DNA of 64,000 bases from positions 434,001 through 498,000 of the forward strand of contig JACCLO010000008.1 in NCBI GenBank assembly GCA_029448655.1, written 5' to 3'. This DNA is from Wolfiporia cocos (Eukaryota > Basidiomycota > Agaricomycetes > Polyporales > Phaeolaceae). The notes below the pieces were generated by a model. That model was not told where the DNA came from, ran no database searches, and saw only the letters and a program-made list of their open reading frames with translations. The position numbers and the translations under genes were made by a program. This document shows, piece after piece, positions 1-11,700 of the stretch. Position 1 is the stretch's first letter. Each line of letters starts with the position of its first letter.

Positions 1-717
1 TCTACCGATCAGCGCTGACTGTCAGGATGTGGCACCTATTTTGCTGGGCTTCAAAGGTTCAGCAGTAGACTGCCTTCAGCATCAGATGTCGAACATACAG
101 AGGAATAGTTTGTTGGTTGAGCTGCATGGTAACGATCTCTATTCATGAAGTATTTCGACGATTAAGAAATCTCTGAACTTTCCGCCGATTGTGCTCAGTG
201 TCTCATTCGTTGCAGTGTTGCTATAGCGCTTGTACACCTGCACGCCGCCCAACGGTCCCCAATCGCTTCTTACTGCGGACATATTCTTTAAAAGGGTTTC
301 CCACATGAACCTGTGCTTTCAACTACAATGAAGAACTATCCCATTGCGTATGTCTAAGGCAGGCATGGAGAGCGTACTAATCTCACGCCATATACAACGA
401 GCTACGGAAATAATACAGAGGATTGACAGCATCTGCGCAGCGCAGCAAAATCACTCAATATGACAGGTCGTACTGGCGTCATTGGGAGAACCCTCTTAGG
501 AAACCCAGGATCAGAGTACGAGTACGTAATTGAATCAGTAGGAATAGCGGCGTCATGTCTCCGCTGTGGCGTCGATATTGCGACAATACTTAAACGACGG
601 TAATCTTCATGAGCCTGTACTTTGCTCTTCCTATCTCACTCAGACCTTCTGATATCTATTATTCTGTGAGTTATTTCAGAAGTGTTCAAGGCGCATCTAA
701 TAGCGCCATACTCAGAC
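1..717. other. No supported gene
   Basis: Nothing coding was recognised. The only gene next to it is the small plus-strand gene that begins at the ATG at 718, so the last few hundred bases probably hold its promoter and 5' leader. A TTATTTCAG just before 681 looks like an intron acceptor, so a short upstream non-coding exon is possible. Confidence 0.5.
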
Positions 718-1200
718 ATGTCACTCGCACCTAACCGCTTCATGCAGAGTGTTCATACAGAGTTTCCTGATAACAGTGACATGAAGATCGTTAGCCTATA
801 TGCCCAAGGTCATAGCTATCCTGGCTATGGGGATCGCCATGTCCTTCTCCAGTGGGACAATGGAATTGATCAAAGCGGCAGCACCGTAACACAGATCATT
901 CAGCTGTCTGGACAAGTGGGGAGCTATGCCTTTTACCATCCAGTGGTGAAAAGGAGATCTAAGCGCGCGTATAAGGAGAATGTGTACTATGAGCTAGGTG
1001 CATTCTCCCGTGTGCAAAGGGACCTCATCGTTGAGCTTGCCACAAAAGTCGAGTTCTCAGCGACGTCGGTGGTAAACGGTTGCCGGGAATGGACCAGAGA
1101 CCTGCTACAGGCGATGGTCCAAGCGGGTCTCATATCACAGTGGAGATTTGAAGAGCTAGAGGAAGAAATCCCCCTTGTCAAGCGCCGACCTGAAGCCTAA
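718..1200 (+). CDS. Uncharacterised small protein, paralogue A (DUF7770-like, tentative)
   Basis: This intact single-exon frame encodes about 160 residues. The frame is open back to about 682, but the first ATG is at 718 and matches the aligned start of the paralogue at 4824-5330. The shared motifs are NRF(M/L)QSVHT near the N-terminus, SYPGYGDRHV, a VNGCR-W-TRDLL block, and the terminal PLVKRRPE. The size and the C-R-x-W block resemble the fungal DUF7770 family, but that assignment is from memory and tentative. No signal peptide or membrane segment is seen. The two copies point outward on either side of a block containing BUD13, so they look like an inverted duplication. The biochemical function is unknown. 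Confidence 0.7.
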   Translation: MSLAPNRFMQSVHTEFPDNSDMKIVSLYAQGHSYPGYGDRHVLLQWDNGIDQSGSTVTQIIQLSGQVGSYAFYHPVVKRRSKRAYKENVYYELGAFSRVQRDLIVELATKVEFSATSVVNGCREWTRDLLQAMVQAGLISQWRFEELEEEIPLVKRRPEA

Positions 1201-3522
1201 GGCCATATCCGTGATCAAGATTGTGCTACCCTCTCATAATAATCTCCGCAGTTCGACATTACTACGCACTAAAGAACCCATAGTGTTTTTGTGACGAGAC
1301 TTTACATACCGTCGCACCCTTTCGTCACATATGAACTCATCTCTATAGACATCAAGGAGAGGCAGTATTCCATAGTACTACAACCAGACAATTATGACGA
1401 TCGGAGTACATATGAGCCAAGTCTCCGCATTGTAATATAATAAACAATAGGATCAGGACACTTTCGTCTAGTGCTGAATGTATCCAGGAATGCTGCCAGA
1501 CACTTAAGACAGAATCTTCATGGTGGACGCGACGCGATCCTCCAGTCACGTGATCGTGACCCGCTTTCAAATCCATGTCTGCAAGGCAGTTCCCTGGACC
1601 AATCTGAATCTATTTAAATATTGACATTTTTGCTGGAAAAATCTGCTCTGTGGCGGCAGAAAAACACTCATAGCCGTGTTCACAACTTCAATGTGCAACC
1701 GGGTTGAACGTGCTAAGGTAGGGTAGCAGACATTCCGCGACATGCTTGAACAGTCAATATGTAAGGCATGTGGCTGAAACTGTTAATGCTACTGGTGGGA
1801 CCAGATGGTGAATCATGTTTGGTCGACTCAGTCCGCAACATGCTCGATATCAATATGTCACCAACTTCTGTATATCACAAATATGTCCACTGACGCTACT
1901 CAGTACCCCTCGCCTGCTGCTCCCATCATCACATTTGCTTGACGCACTCTACCACTCCATTCATCGCCTCACTTCGGCATAAATTATTCGAACACGCTGT
2001 CTCTCATCATTTCAGTCTCAAACTTACGTTGCACAAATGCTATCTCCGTCCACCAACATAGCCGCCATCAGCTGGAGTTTGGGTTTCCCACTCCTGCCTC
2101 TCGACATCGCCCAGCAACGCCGGGCCATCCTCATCGGGATATTGATGGTCGGATATACAAGGAAAACGATTTCGCTCGCATCAATGTAGAGGATTCACCA
2201 AAGGCTACGCATTCTCTGCCGCATGCGGCGTGTTCTGACAACGACATTGTATGTTCATCTGTAAGTGAGACGCACCTATGAGTACTGTGTGTACCCGTCG
2301 ATTGCAAGCTTGGGCATCGGGGGGACTCGAATACCGGGCATCGGGGTTGCCTATAAACCTCACCGATGCACAGGTTAACCCTCGAGGATGAACTTCTATA
2401 TTTTTAAGTCTCCCAGCCCAGGGGTGCGTCCATGACAATGGCCATCCTCATGCTCTAGAATACCGTTTATCTCTCGCAATCGCCCTTCTCTGCGGATTAT
2501 CCTTGCGCTGACCACGCTGTTAGGGTCTGAACAGATAGGGCGACCATGTTTCAGGACTTGCTGTGCAGTTCAGGACACAGTACCATATGATTCATTCAGG
2601 TATCTGACGACGCTTGTGAGTGAAAAAATGAAAGAGTAATGACCCCAATGAGCCCAGCGCCTCACATTGCGTCCGATGCCGTCTATGGTTTGCAGCTTAT
2701 GGTGTGTCAGTGTATTCCGACCTACTTCGCTCCTCGAGTAGGCGCCGACGTTTGGCTACAAGGTGCGACCAAAGTCACACAAAAAGGACACTTATTCAAG
2801 CGTCGGGCAAGGAGGCGGAGGACACAGTGGAATTTGAATTTGGACACTCCCGCCGCGACGGCCGGCCCATCTCATTCGCGGCTCTCCCTTGAGGACACGA
2901 TGCTGGCATGTTATTGCTGCAAGTCGACAATTTCCGACCGTCTCTACCATCGCTGTATGCAGATGCGTTCCTTCGTGGAACGCAGTAGCCTCGGAAAGCG
3001 GTGAGCTGGCGACAGGGACGACATTGCACGCTTAGGAGGCTCCTGTCGTCCTCGTTCAGCTACCTAGGCTTCTTAAGGCTGTGGCACGATATAGAGTTAT
3101 ATGCTCCAGTTCTAGAGCACAATAGAGATTCCGTGTCTATGTGGGTTGCTCTGCTTTGTGAGTCCTATGTCTCGCACTCCTCGCCTCCTTGTGATTAATC
3201 AGTAAACGAACTACAGAAAGCTCCATGAATGCACTGCTGCGTTAGTCAACCGTTGTAGAGACAGCAAAAAAGGGGTTCGTGAGGATATTGTGTCAGATAC
3301 AGGGCGTGCCATCCTCTGCTACTGGGGCTGATCTCCTGATCTACAGCCTTGGTATGACCGCGCAATGGACGAGGAAACAGGTCGACCCTGCGTGATGTGC
3401 GTGCATAGCTGCCCGTTGTATACTGGTCGGGGTTACTCAGGAGTGCGGAGATGAGTGAGAACGGAGTAGACGAGTCAAGGAACTCATCGAAGCGGAGGGG
3501 TTGTGCCAGCGTCCCGATGGTC
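1201..3522. other. Long intergenic stretch without supported gene
   Basis: Short open frames occur on both strands, but none shows a recognisable domain, splice-consistent extension or family motif. The stretch lies between the 3' end of paralogue A and the 3' end of BUD13, so it is a tail-to-tail interval of about 2.3 kb. It could hide a small or non-coding gene. Confidence 0.4.
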
Positions 3523-4603
3523 TCACATGTCATCCACGCTCCATTCATAGCTCTCAAGCCCGCGACGCCGCTTGTCGTTTTGTCGCTGGAAATACTTCTT
3601 CTCAAAACCGTTGCCTCGGTCTGTAGAGAAGATGGTGTGAGGTAAAGAATGGGGGTGAACGAACGTATGTTCTTACCAACGCCGTCCCATCTGTATCCAG
3701 GCTTGATACCGAAGCGATTAGGAGGTGGCGGTGGTCCCGTATACTCAGGTCTTCTGGGACCCTTCGTGCGCTTTTTCTGTAGTCAATATCCCTCGTTAGG
3801 TCGATGGAAATCATCATGATCGCGATTTCACGTACCGTCAGGAACGCCGCTGCAGGGTCGTCCCACCGCTCCTGTGCCTTCAACTCTTCGTTCATCTCGA
3901 CATCGTCCTTCGTCCTCGCGAATGCATGCTCGCGCATAGCTGCCTCTTCCTGCTTTCTCTTCTCCTCCTCCTCCCTCTGCACCAGTCCCTTCCCCCACTC
4001 CATCTTACGCGCCTCCTGCTCCTCTCTCTCCCGTTTCTTACGCGCAGCCTCTGCACGTTCGGCCGCCGTGTCAATCCGCCGGCCAGACGCGTCGCGATAC
4101 ACCGTCTCCTGCGCTGCAGCGCGCTCGAGTTCCTCCTCTTCTTTCGACTTCTTCATCGCTTTCTCTTTCGGCAGTGTCTTCTTCAGCTGCGCGGACGTGA
4201 GCAGTCCACCCTTGAAAGGCGCGCTAGAGCCGCTCTCCTCCTCCTTCATATCCACGACCTGCGGTTGCTCGTCTGCGGCGGGTGAGGGGCTCGCGCGCTC
4301 GCTCTCGCGTACTGTTGCCCAGCCGGAGCTCTCGTCTGTACGTTGTCGCGTCTTGAATCTGCGGTCACTCGCAATCACAGCTTCCGCCATGTCTTCGTCC
4401 TCGTCGTGCCGCGTGTCGTTGTCCCATCCCAGTATGTCTTCATCCTTGATTAAGGAAGAGGAGGCAGTCTGAGATTTGGCGGCTGCAGTCTTGCGTTTCT
4501 TCTTCTTAGGCTGGGTAGAGGACGTGGAGGCGAGGATCGCGTCTGCCTTGGGGCCGGACATGTATTTGGCAGCCAAGTACGCTTTCATGGATGGATCCGG
4601 CAT
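3523..4603 (-). CDS. BUD13: BUD13 homologue, pre-mRNA splicing factor (RES complex)
   Basis: Three exons (4603-3836, 3776-3677, 3620-3523) are joined by introns of 59 and 56 bp with GT-AG ends, giving 321 residues. BUD13 is a subunit of the RES (retention and splicing) complex of the activated spliceosome, with Snu17/Ist3 and Pml1. The diagnostic C-terminus is built across all three exons. It contains ERWDDPAAAFLT, KKRTKGPRRPEYTGPPPP, NRFGIKPGYRWDGVD and RGNGFEKKYFQ, and ends ESYEWSVDDM. The N-terminus has a lysine-rich patch after MKAYLAAKYM and acidic, low-complexity stretches. The central part is a highly charged helical segment rich in E, K and R. The start at 4603 (MPDPSMKAYL) was chosen because the frame further upstream is hydrophobic and unlike the family. 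Recognition is secure. Confidence 0.95.
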
Positions 4604-4823
4604 GGTGGAGTCTAGATATACAAGCCACGGATGGGGGGAGGGGACGAGGATGTAAAGGCGAGACAAGCGGTGTACAGTATGTAATACACCAATGATCGAA
4701 ACACCTGCCAGCCACAGGGAATTCCCAAAAAGGCAGTCGTAGTAGTAGTATTGGTGGTCAAGCAACCCAAGGCCTAGGATGGAATGGATAGTTGAATGAT
4801 TCACATAGGGAAAGCAAAGTATT

Positions 4824-5330
4824 CTATATTTCTGGACGGCGCTTGACTAGCGGTACTGCGGCGTCCAGTTCCTCGAATTTTAACCCCGATATCAGTCCAT
4901 CATCCACCATCAGTCCAAGGAGATCCCTCGTCCAAACGCGACACCCATTGGTCACAGACGTTCTGGTGTACTTGACCCTCTTCGCGAGCTCAATGATGCG
5001 ATCTCTCTGAGCTCTAGTAAAGTAACCAATGTCCAGGAATGTATTCCCTTCGAGTGTGCGCTGACTGCACTTCTGTACCAGCGGGTGATACAACGCGTAA
5101 TTTCCTCCTTGTCCGAGAAGCTGCAGACTCTGCACTATCCGCTCGCCGGGCTGGTTGACACTGTTCTCCCACTGTACTATGACGTGGCGATCGCCGTATC
5201 CAGGGTATGAAAGGCCAGCAGCAAAAAGCGTAACAAGCTTCACGTCACCATTATCCGGGTACTGCGTGTGGACGCTCTGTAAAAAGCGATTAGGGGGAAG
5301 CACGGAATTCATTTCGACTGTATCAGACAT
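4824..5330 (-). CDS. Uncharacterised small protein, paralogue B (DUF7770-like, tentative)
   Basis: This single exon encodes about 168 residues from the ATG at 5330. The frame is open for another 64 codons upstream, but that extension has no counterpart in paralogue A and is probably leader. It aligns with paralogue A throughout: NRFLQSVHT, SYPGYGDRHVIVQW, LGQGGNYALYHPLVQ, TRAQRDRIIELA, VTNGCRVWTRDLL, and the end PLVKRRPEI. Divergence is spread along the length while the reading frame is kept, which argues that both copies are functional. Its 3' end is about 220 bp from the BUD13 start. No catalytic motif was recognised. Confidence 0.7.
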   Translation of the reverse strand: MSDTVEMNSVLPPNRFLQSVHTQYPDNGDVKLVTLFAAGLSYPGYGDRHVIVQWENSVNQPGERIVQSLQLLGQGGNYALYHPLVQKCSQRTLEGNTFLDIGYFTRAQRDRIIELAKRVKYTRTSVTNGCRVWTRDLLGLMVDDGLISGLKFEELDAAVPLVKRRPEI

Positions 5331-6074
5331 GCATGAGCCAAAAAGGTAGTTCTGCTGACTAAATTGTCGACGTACTATCTTGTGCAAGATTGCTGGATGG
5401 CCTTGACATGAATGCAAGCGGGGAGTCGCGAAGGTATGTTGTGTGGCCGCCAATCTATAAACTAAACGCGTGGGAAATATGGATAAGAATAGGCGCGCGA
5501 TGTGGCCCCCATTGATCGCCAATAGATGAATGTGGCGTTCCGTTGATCATCGCAGTCACCGTTCATTCTCCTAAAATATGTACCATATCACTGTAGTTAC
5601 TGCAATTAGACCGCTCGCGGAATCTTTACTCATGCATCTTATGCTAGGCATCGCCACAATAGCTCCTGCTCGGTAGAGCGTCCGTCCAAGGACTTTCATT
5701 AGCGTGAAAATTTGATGTTGTTACAGTATATCGCTACACTCAATGTTCATTGCTAATGGTACGCTGGTGTGCAAGGTGAGGTGGTTGAGCTGATGAAGTA
5801 ACTGGAGAAGAAAAAAGCCATACTATTGGCAGTCGAGGTTGGGCTTGTGAAGAGGTTCAGTCCAAGAGTGAATACATTTGAAACCCGATCAGTATATATA
5901 TTCCTGCAGAATAAGAGCCATGTCACTGTGCAATACCTATAATTTACGAGCCGACGTTGGTCATATCTTGAAAAAGGAAGGTAATCAATACGATGGCGAC
6001 GCGGAACCACCAGTAGAGACCAGTACGATATATGGAGGGACAAAATAGGGCGTACAATATTGCATCACCAAATA
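5331..6074. other. Intergenic, promoter of paralogue B
   Basis: No gene is supported here. The interval separates the start of paralogue B from the 3' end of the F-box gene, both on the minus strand. It therefore should hold the promoter of paralogue B and the 3' untranslated region of the F-box gene. Confidence 0.45.
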
Positions 6075-7358
6075 TTATAGCAAGTACCCTCGGCTCACCC
6101 AGTCGTCCTGAGGGCATTTTGTCACCCGCAAAATGCCCCGTGCAGCCACCTTGGGCAGCAGATGTTGGGCAATCTCGTCAAAACAAAATGATTGAGGATA
6201 GCGCAGACGGAATAAGGGGTGGGGACATAGAACCACTTCCCGCAAGTTGCGGAAGAGGTCCCGGCCGAGTATTGCATCCACTTCTTTCCAATCTGTGTGC
6301 GTATCTATATCTGCGTGATTCATCGCGCCAGCATACAGCCGAATGCGCGTCATTGAAGGAGATGTGAGTCGAGAAAGTGCGAGAGGATAGTTTATGTTGT
6401 CATATGTTCGCAGGGACAGCGTGCGTAGGTTCTTGCAATGTTCCAATGGCAGCGGAAAATCTGTGAGCATGAAGGCGTGAGTGCGGTATGGGAACCTTAA
6501 TGAGGGCTTACCTGTCATGTCCACATCACATTCGGCGATCAGCAATTCCTCTAGGCTCTCCGTTGCAAGAATAATCTTCTGCATCAGTTCAACATGACCG
6601 TTCTGAATCACTGGGCGCCAGAAATTTAGCACGCGGAGGGTTTTCGAGACAGTTGTGCCGACGATCCAATTGGTCAGTTCTTCCACAAAATCAGCGCAGC
6701 CCACGATGTTCAGCATGCGTAGCTCTGGGAACCATCCCTCTGGTGTAGTAGCCAGTGCGACCGATTGATCACCATCGCCCTCTGTCTCAATACCCTCCGG
6801 CCCAAATATTGTCGGATCATGACCAATACTGTCGAGCACGCACTCAAGCGTCAGCTCGGTCACACGTGGGAAGGCTCTCGCTAGAGAATGAAGATCGGAG
6901 AATGTCTCGAGCGAGGTCAGGCACATCCTCAGCCGCGTCACCTTCCGGAACTGCGATAGGTTGTCGATGAGCGCGGGTGGGATCACGGCATACTTGCACG
7001 ACAGACTGGACCAGTACTGGCCGATGTAGATCTGCGTGACGCGCGGCATGAGCGGCGCGAGCCGGGGCACGTCCAGGATCCAGGGCTCCTGCAGTGTGAT
7101 GTCCGGCAGGCCGAGGCAACGCACGTACGCGAGCGCGTCAACGAAGCGCTCCTCGTGGATGAGCGAGCATAGGCGGTCAAAGCGACTGAGGCTGCGGCTT
7201 CCTAGGAGAACCTTGCGGAAGATGTGGTACCGGCTCGGGGAGAGCCAAGCACGGCAGGTTAGGGAGCAGCTGCGCAGGGAGTCCTTGTCGTCCCAGAGGA
7301 AGTCGATGATGTAGCCAGTTATCTCGAGCGGGAGTTTCCCAAACGCGCCAGAATTCAT
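6075..7358 (-). CDS. F-box domain protein
   Basis: The frame begins MNSGAFGKLPLEITGYIIDF and continues with CSLTCRAWLSPSRYHIF, a typical basidiomycete F-box (residues about 7-50) that would bind Skp1 in an SCF ubiquitin ligase. The rest is a loosely leucine-rich region, with recurrent blocks such as VTELTLECVLDS, LRVLNFW and LRTLSLRTYD, expected to select substrates. Agaricomycetes have hundreds of such proteins and the substrate cannot be inferred. The frame is continuous, but 6461-6511 looks like a 51-bp in-frame intron: GTAAGC donor, CACTCAC branch-like site, CTCACAG acceptor. Removing it joins DVDMT directly to DFPLPLEHC. The protein is then 410 residues, otherwise 427. Confidence 0.85.
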   Translation of the reverse strand: MNSGAFGKLPLEITGYIIDFLWDDKDSLRSCSLTCRAWLSPSRYHIFRKVLLGSRSLSRFDRLCSLIHEERFVDALAYVRCLGLPDITLQEPWILDVPRLAPLMPRVTQIYIGQYWSSLSCKYAVIPPALIDNLSQFRKVTRLRMCLTSLETFSDLHSLARAFPRVTELTLECVLDSIGHDPTIFGPEGIETEGDGDQSVALATTPEGWFPELRMLNIVGCADFVEELTNWIVGTTVSKTLRVLNFWRPVIQNGHVELMQKIILATESLEELLIAECDVDMTGKPSLRFPYRTHAFMLTDFPLPLEHCKNLRTLSLRTYDNINYPLALSRLTSPSMTRIRLYAGAMNHADIDTHTDWKEVDAILGRDLFRNLREVVLCPHPLFRLRYPQSFCFDEIAQHLLPKVAARGILRVTKCPQDDWVSRGYLL

Positions 7359-8784
7359 TGCAAAAGTTGTGGTAGCAATGGTCGACTTCTCACAGGCCAG
7401 CGGAAGTGGGAGGCTGGTACTACACTCTACCGCCTATCATACGTGAAGGGTATGGGCCTAACAGGATGGTAAGACTTGTCTGCTTAGCAGTTGTACGTTC
7501 ACGATGCGTACCTATGACAGTGCTTAGTTAGACGGCAAACGTGGCAATGGCGCCGCCTCGTGCATATCCCATCCAACTGTCAGTGGCGGTACTTTCGCAT
7601 GCCCAAGCTCTCATATTTCAAACTCCGCGAGCACTCTGGATGAAGCGCCGGCATAATGTTCTTGGGGCCGGAGATCAAGGCGGCTCGCATCCAGCCTCTG
7701 ACGGGCAGCGTTGTAGTGCGTTACCCGTGAATTGGCATGCCATCGCCACAAATACTTTACATTTCAGACGTTGTGATTCCAGGACCAAAACCGCTGCTAT
7801 TCACGCAGCCCTGCAAAAGATCGATGCATCCTTCAGGGCAAATGTTTACATAAGCTATGCGTCACTCTTAGACAGCGGAAGAGCGGAATCCAGTGGGTTT
7901 CTCTAGACAGATGCCATGGACGGAAGCCCCAATTCCAACCGTCCAGATATCCAACATGCCACGATGCCTACCAGCAACAGTCAGAGGCAATTTAAGGGAG
8001 CAGCGCTTTCCCGTCATCAGCACGAGGATTTGAGTGCAGCGGTCACTGCCGACTCTATATAACATTTGGCTCATCGCACATACTCAACCAGATGCGCGGA
8101 CCGATTGGGAAATATTGGATCAATTCTGGATGTCTGCTCCTCATCAAACCACCGACGCTGAGCGGCAAGTTTGTAGAGATCCGTGGCCGTTGTGTATTCA
8201 GTCGTTTGTCGAGTTCCGTGGGTACAAGTTGGTTGTTTTCGACGCCGGCACTGTGCGGCTCCGGAAGATCGGATCATACCTAGTCGCCGTCAGCAAAGGC
8301 GCGCAGGACGGGCGTCCACCTGTAGGGCAAGGGCCCGGCATTAGCCAGACTATTCAGAAGAGACGTATCGACGGGGAAGCAACTGGGATCAACACTCGGG
8401 TTCGGACCGAGCCGGGTGGGGATATGGACACGGCGGTCGGACGTGGTACGGACATGCAGCCATGAGTGAAGTGTTGCCCGCCGCAGCGGACGAGAATGCG
8501 GCTGCCTCGAGGATCAAAGTTTGAGTGAAGAGCGTGGGACTGGCGGAGGATGAGCACGACACCTGAGCATCGCTGCGACGAAATTCGTCATCGTGCTAAT
8601 AATGGAGACGCCGGATCTGGAGATGCCGGCGGGATCTTGGGCGCCAAGATTGTGCCGTGGAAAGATGGGATCGCGCCACGTGCGGGCGCTGCCCTTGGTG
8701 TCGGGGCGAGGCTCATAAGCAACCCAGACGGGCGTCTGTCCCCCTTCTTCCTGCCCTCATCTTCCTCAGACGGGCACATCACGC
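7359..8784. other. Divergent promoter region upstream of F-box gene and TUP1
   Basis: No gene is supported. The F-box gene starts leftward at 7358 and TUP1 starts rightward at 8785, so this is a head-to-head intergenic region of about 1.4 kb. Several overlapping open frames between 8034 and 8784 show no family motif and are probably chance frames in GC-rich leader sequence. Confidence 0.45.
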
Positions 8785-11700
8785 ATGGCCTCCTCCATCT
8801 ACAATGTATTCCGTTCATTTTCTCTTTCTTTTCTGCTCTGACACTCGCACAGCACAAGCACCTGCAGCCCACCGGCGCAGGCACACAGGGCCCCTCCCAG
8901 GCCCAGCACAGCCATGCCAGGCTCAACGACTGCTTTGATACCATCCGCCAGGAGTTTGATCTCCTCGCCCAGGAGCTCACCATCCTCCGCGGCCAGCGCG
9001 ACGATCTCGACAACAAAGGTGTGTCCGATCTCCCATCCCAGCGCCCGCTCTGCTTCTCACCCAGAGTCCCATCACGAATCAACGCGTCGCGCATCACTCC
9101 CACGCGCCCGCACAACCTTTACCGCTCTACCTCCACGCCCGCGTCGCAACGTGATTGCTACGCCACGCCCAGTGGGTGGACAGGTCAACGAGCTCAACAT
9201 CATCCGCCAGTCGCTCTACGAGCTCGAGACGCAGCACACCAAGATCCGCCAGCAGTACGAGGACGAGATCCGCGCCCTCCGCGCCGAGATACATGCTCTG
9301 CGCTCTCAGACCCAGGGCCCCCTCGGCCTCGCCAGTCTTGGCCGCGACCGTCCCCCAGATGCACTCCGCCCGCCGGATCCGGCTTTGGCGCGCGCCGATC
9401 CTGCCCTTGCGCGCGCAGACCCCGCTCTCGCTCGCAGCGATCCTGCTCTTGTGCGTGGCGACCCCGCCCTTGCTCGTGGAGACCCTGCGCTCGCCCGCGC
9501 AGACCCTGCTCTCACGCGTGGCGACCCCGCGCTCGCCCGTACAGATCCGTCTCTCGCACGCGCAGACCCTGCGCTTGTGCGTGCAAACTCAGGGCTTTCT
9601 GGCCAGCCGGGCGCGCAGGAGGGCATGCCGCTCACTCCTGTCGGGATCGGCGTCGCGACGTACGATCCATTCTACCGCGAGCGCGAGCCGCGGGACAGGG
9701 AGCGCGATGGACGCGAGCGCATGGTTGAACGCGATAGGATGATCGTCGATCGCGAGCGAGAGCGCGGCCTCGCGGAGAGGGACAGGGACAGGGAGCGCAT
9801 TCCGGTAGACAGGATGATGGTCGATCGGGACAGAGAGAGGGAGCGCGGGATGGGTATGATGATGGACAGGGACCGCGCAGAGAGGGACAGGGCTGATAGA
9901 GAGCGTCTTGAGCGTGAAAGGGACCGCGTCGAAAGGGACGGACGCGAGGTGAAGCGGATCAAGACGGAGCGGTCGATGAAGGGCGATCGAGGGGGTGAGT
10001 AGTTTGCCTTCCTTGGTTCGCTTTCCAGTTGCTCTTGCCCTTTTTTTGGGAGGCGTGTGGTGACGGAGAAGCGGACGCGGCCAGTTATGCGGATGAGTGC
10101 ATGTTGCCACGCCTCGATCTATGTTAGACGATGCATTTCTGGTTTTTCCCCATTCCAATCTCCTGGCACGCACCTGCAAAATCCTCTTTCTGGGTGTCCC
10201 TTTCGCCTCATTCTTTTCGCTTTCGTTCTGATTTTCGGCCCTACATGCCTTCATACTCACCCACTCTCTTCACAGACCCTTTCTCCCCGTCTCTCCCTGC
10301 GCTGCCTCATCCCGGCCAGGGCCCACACCCGTCGCAGGCGCATCCGCAACACCAGTCGATTTCCCTTGGACCGGCGCTTCCGCCGACCCCCGCCGCGGCC
10401 GGTCCCGCTAGCGTGAATGGTGGCGGCTCGACACCAAAGATGCCGCCGAACCAGGGCATAGGTATGGGCGCCGCAGGAATGGTTTCGCTCCCGCCACCGC
10501 CGTACCCGGGCGTGCAGAGTCAGGGCGCCCGCCCGGGCGAGGGAGCAAATTTGAGGGGAGCTGAACGTGAAAGAGAAGAGGGTGGTGAGTTGTCCGCCAG
10601 TTTTGCTGTCTTGCCGTCGAATTTTCTGCATCCTGGCTTGTGCGCTTGGGCGTCGAGGCTTGGTTGGCCGCTTTCTCGATTCAGGTTGGTGCGAGGACGG
10701 GCTGGCCATGCGCCGGCCATGTGCACAAAGCTGCTTGGTGGCTTCGTGCGAGGAAATGGGAGTGTGCGTGGGAGGGGGATGTGATGTATGGGGCACGCAC
10801 GTTGGCGCCGGCTGCACGCCACGCTTTCAAGAGTATTGCGCGCGCGCTCCCCTGAAGCGCGGCAGCGCGCTTGCGGCCTCAGGGCATTGGGCAGCTTGAT
10901 GGGATCCTGCTCCTGGCGCCACGATATCCTATCTCGGCGCTGGGCTATCGTCTTCCAGTCACCTTGCATCTCGCAATCTGCATTCGGCTTGCTTCTTCGG
11001 TCAGCTCTTGTCTCGCGCTATGTCGCCTGTTGTTCTCGGTCTTTATTCTGTGTCTTTGCCGCACCTACGGAATGATGTGATAGCTGACCGGTTTCTGTGC
11101 GTACAGGCAACGCGCCTTTCCCACAGACACCAACGCTGCCCCCCTCCGCCCAGGCCCCTTCCCGCGCAGACCCACAGGCTCAGCCACAGGTACAAACTCA
11201 GCCGCCGACTCCCTCCGCGCCTCAGCCGCCTACACCCTCTGCATCCTCAGCACCGCCACCACCATCTCAGGCACAGGCGCCGCAGTCCCCGCAAGAGATG
11301 CAAGTAGACCTTGCGCTGGATCCTCATACAGTTCCTGCGGAGCTGAAGAAGGAGGGAACCGACTGGTTTGCAATATTCAGTCCGAACGTAGTTGGGAATG
11401 GAAAGGAGGGAGGAAAGAAGAGAGCACTGGACGTTGGGCTTGTGCACACACTCATGCATGAAAGGTACGTGTCTCGGTCCAACGTGAGTGATGCGTGGAA
11501 GGGGATGGAGCGAAGGGAATCGGATGGGAGGGTGAAACGTTTACAGTATGTATACTAAAGGTCGTTCCATCTGCAGTGTGGTGTGTTGCGTGCGCTTCTC
11601 CGCAGACGGCAAGTACCTCGCGACAGGATGCAACCGCACTGCGCAAATCTACGACACGAAGACGGGGCAAAAGACTTGGTGCGTCGTCGTCTTGTTCGTC

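Noticed and set aside
5640..5700. tRNA-like D-arm word (GCTCGGTAGAGC)
   Set aside because: No matching acceptor stem, anticodon arm or T-loop could be found around it.
8034..8465. 143-codon open frame upstream of TUP1
   Set aside because: No recognisable motif, no splice-consistent extension, and it overlaps other frames on both strands in GC-rich sequence.
9306..9635. Antisense open frame over the TUP1 heptad repeat
   Set aside because: It is a by-product of a 21-bp period repeat on the coding strand.
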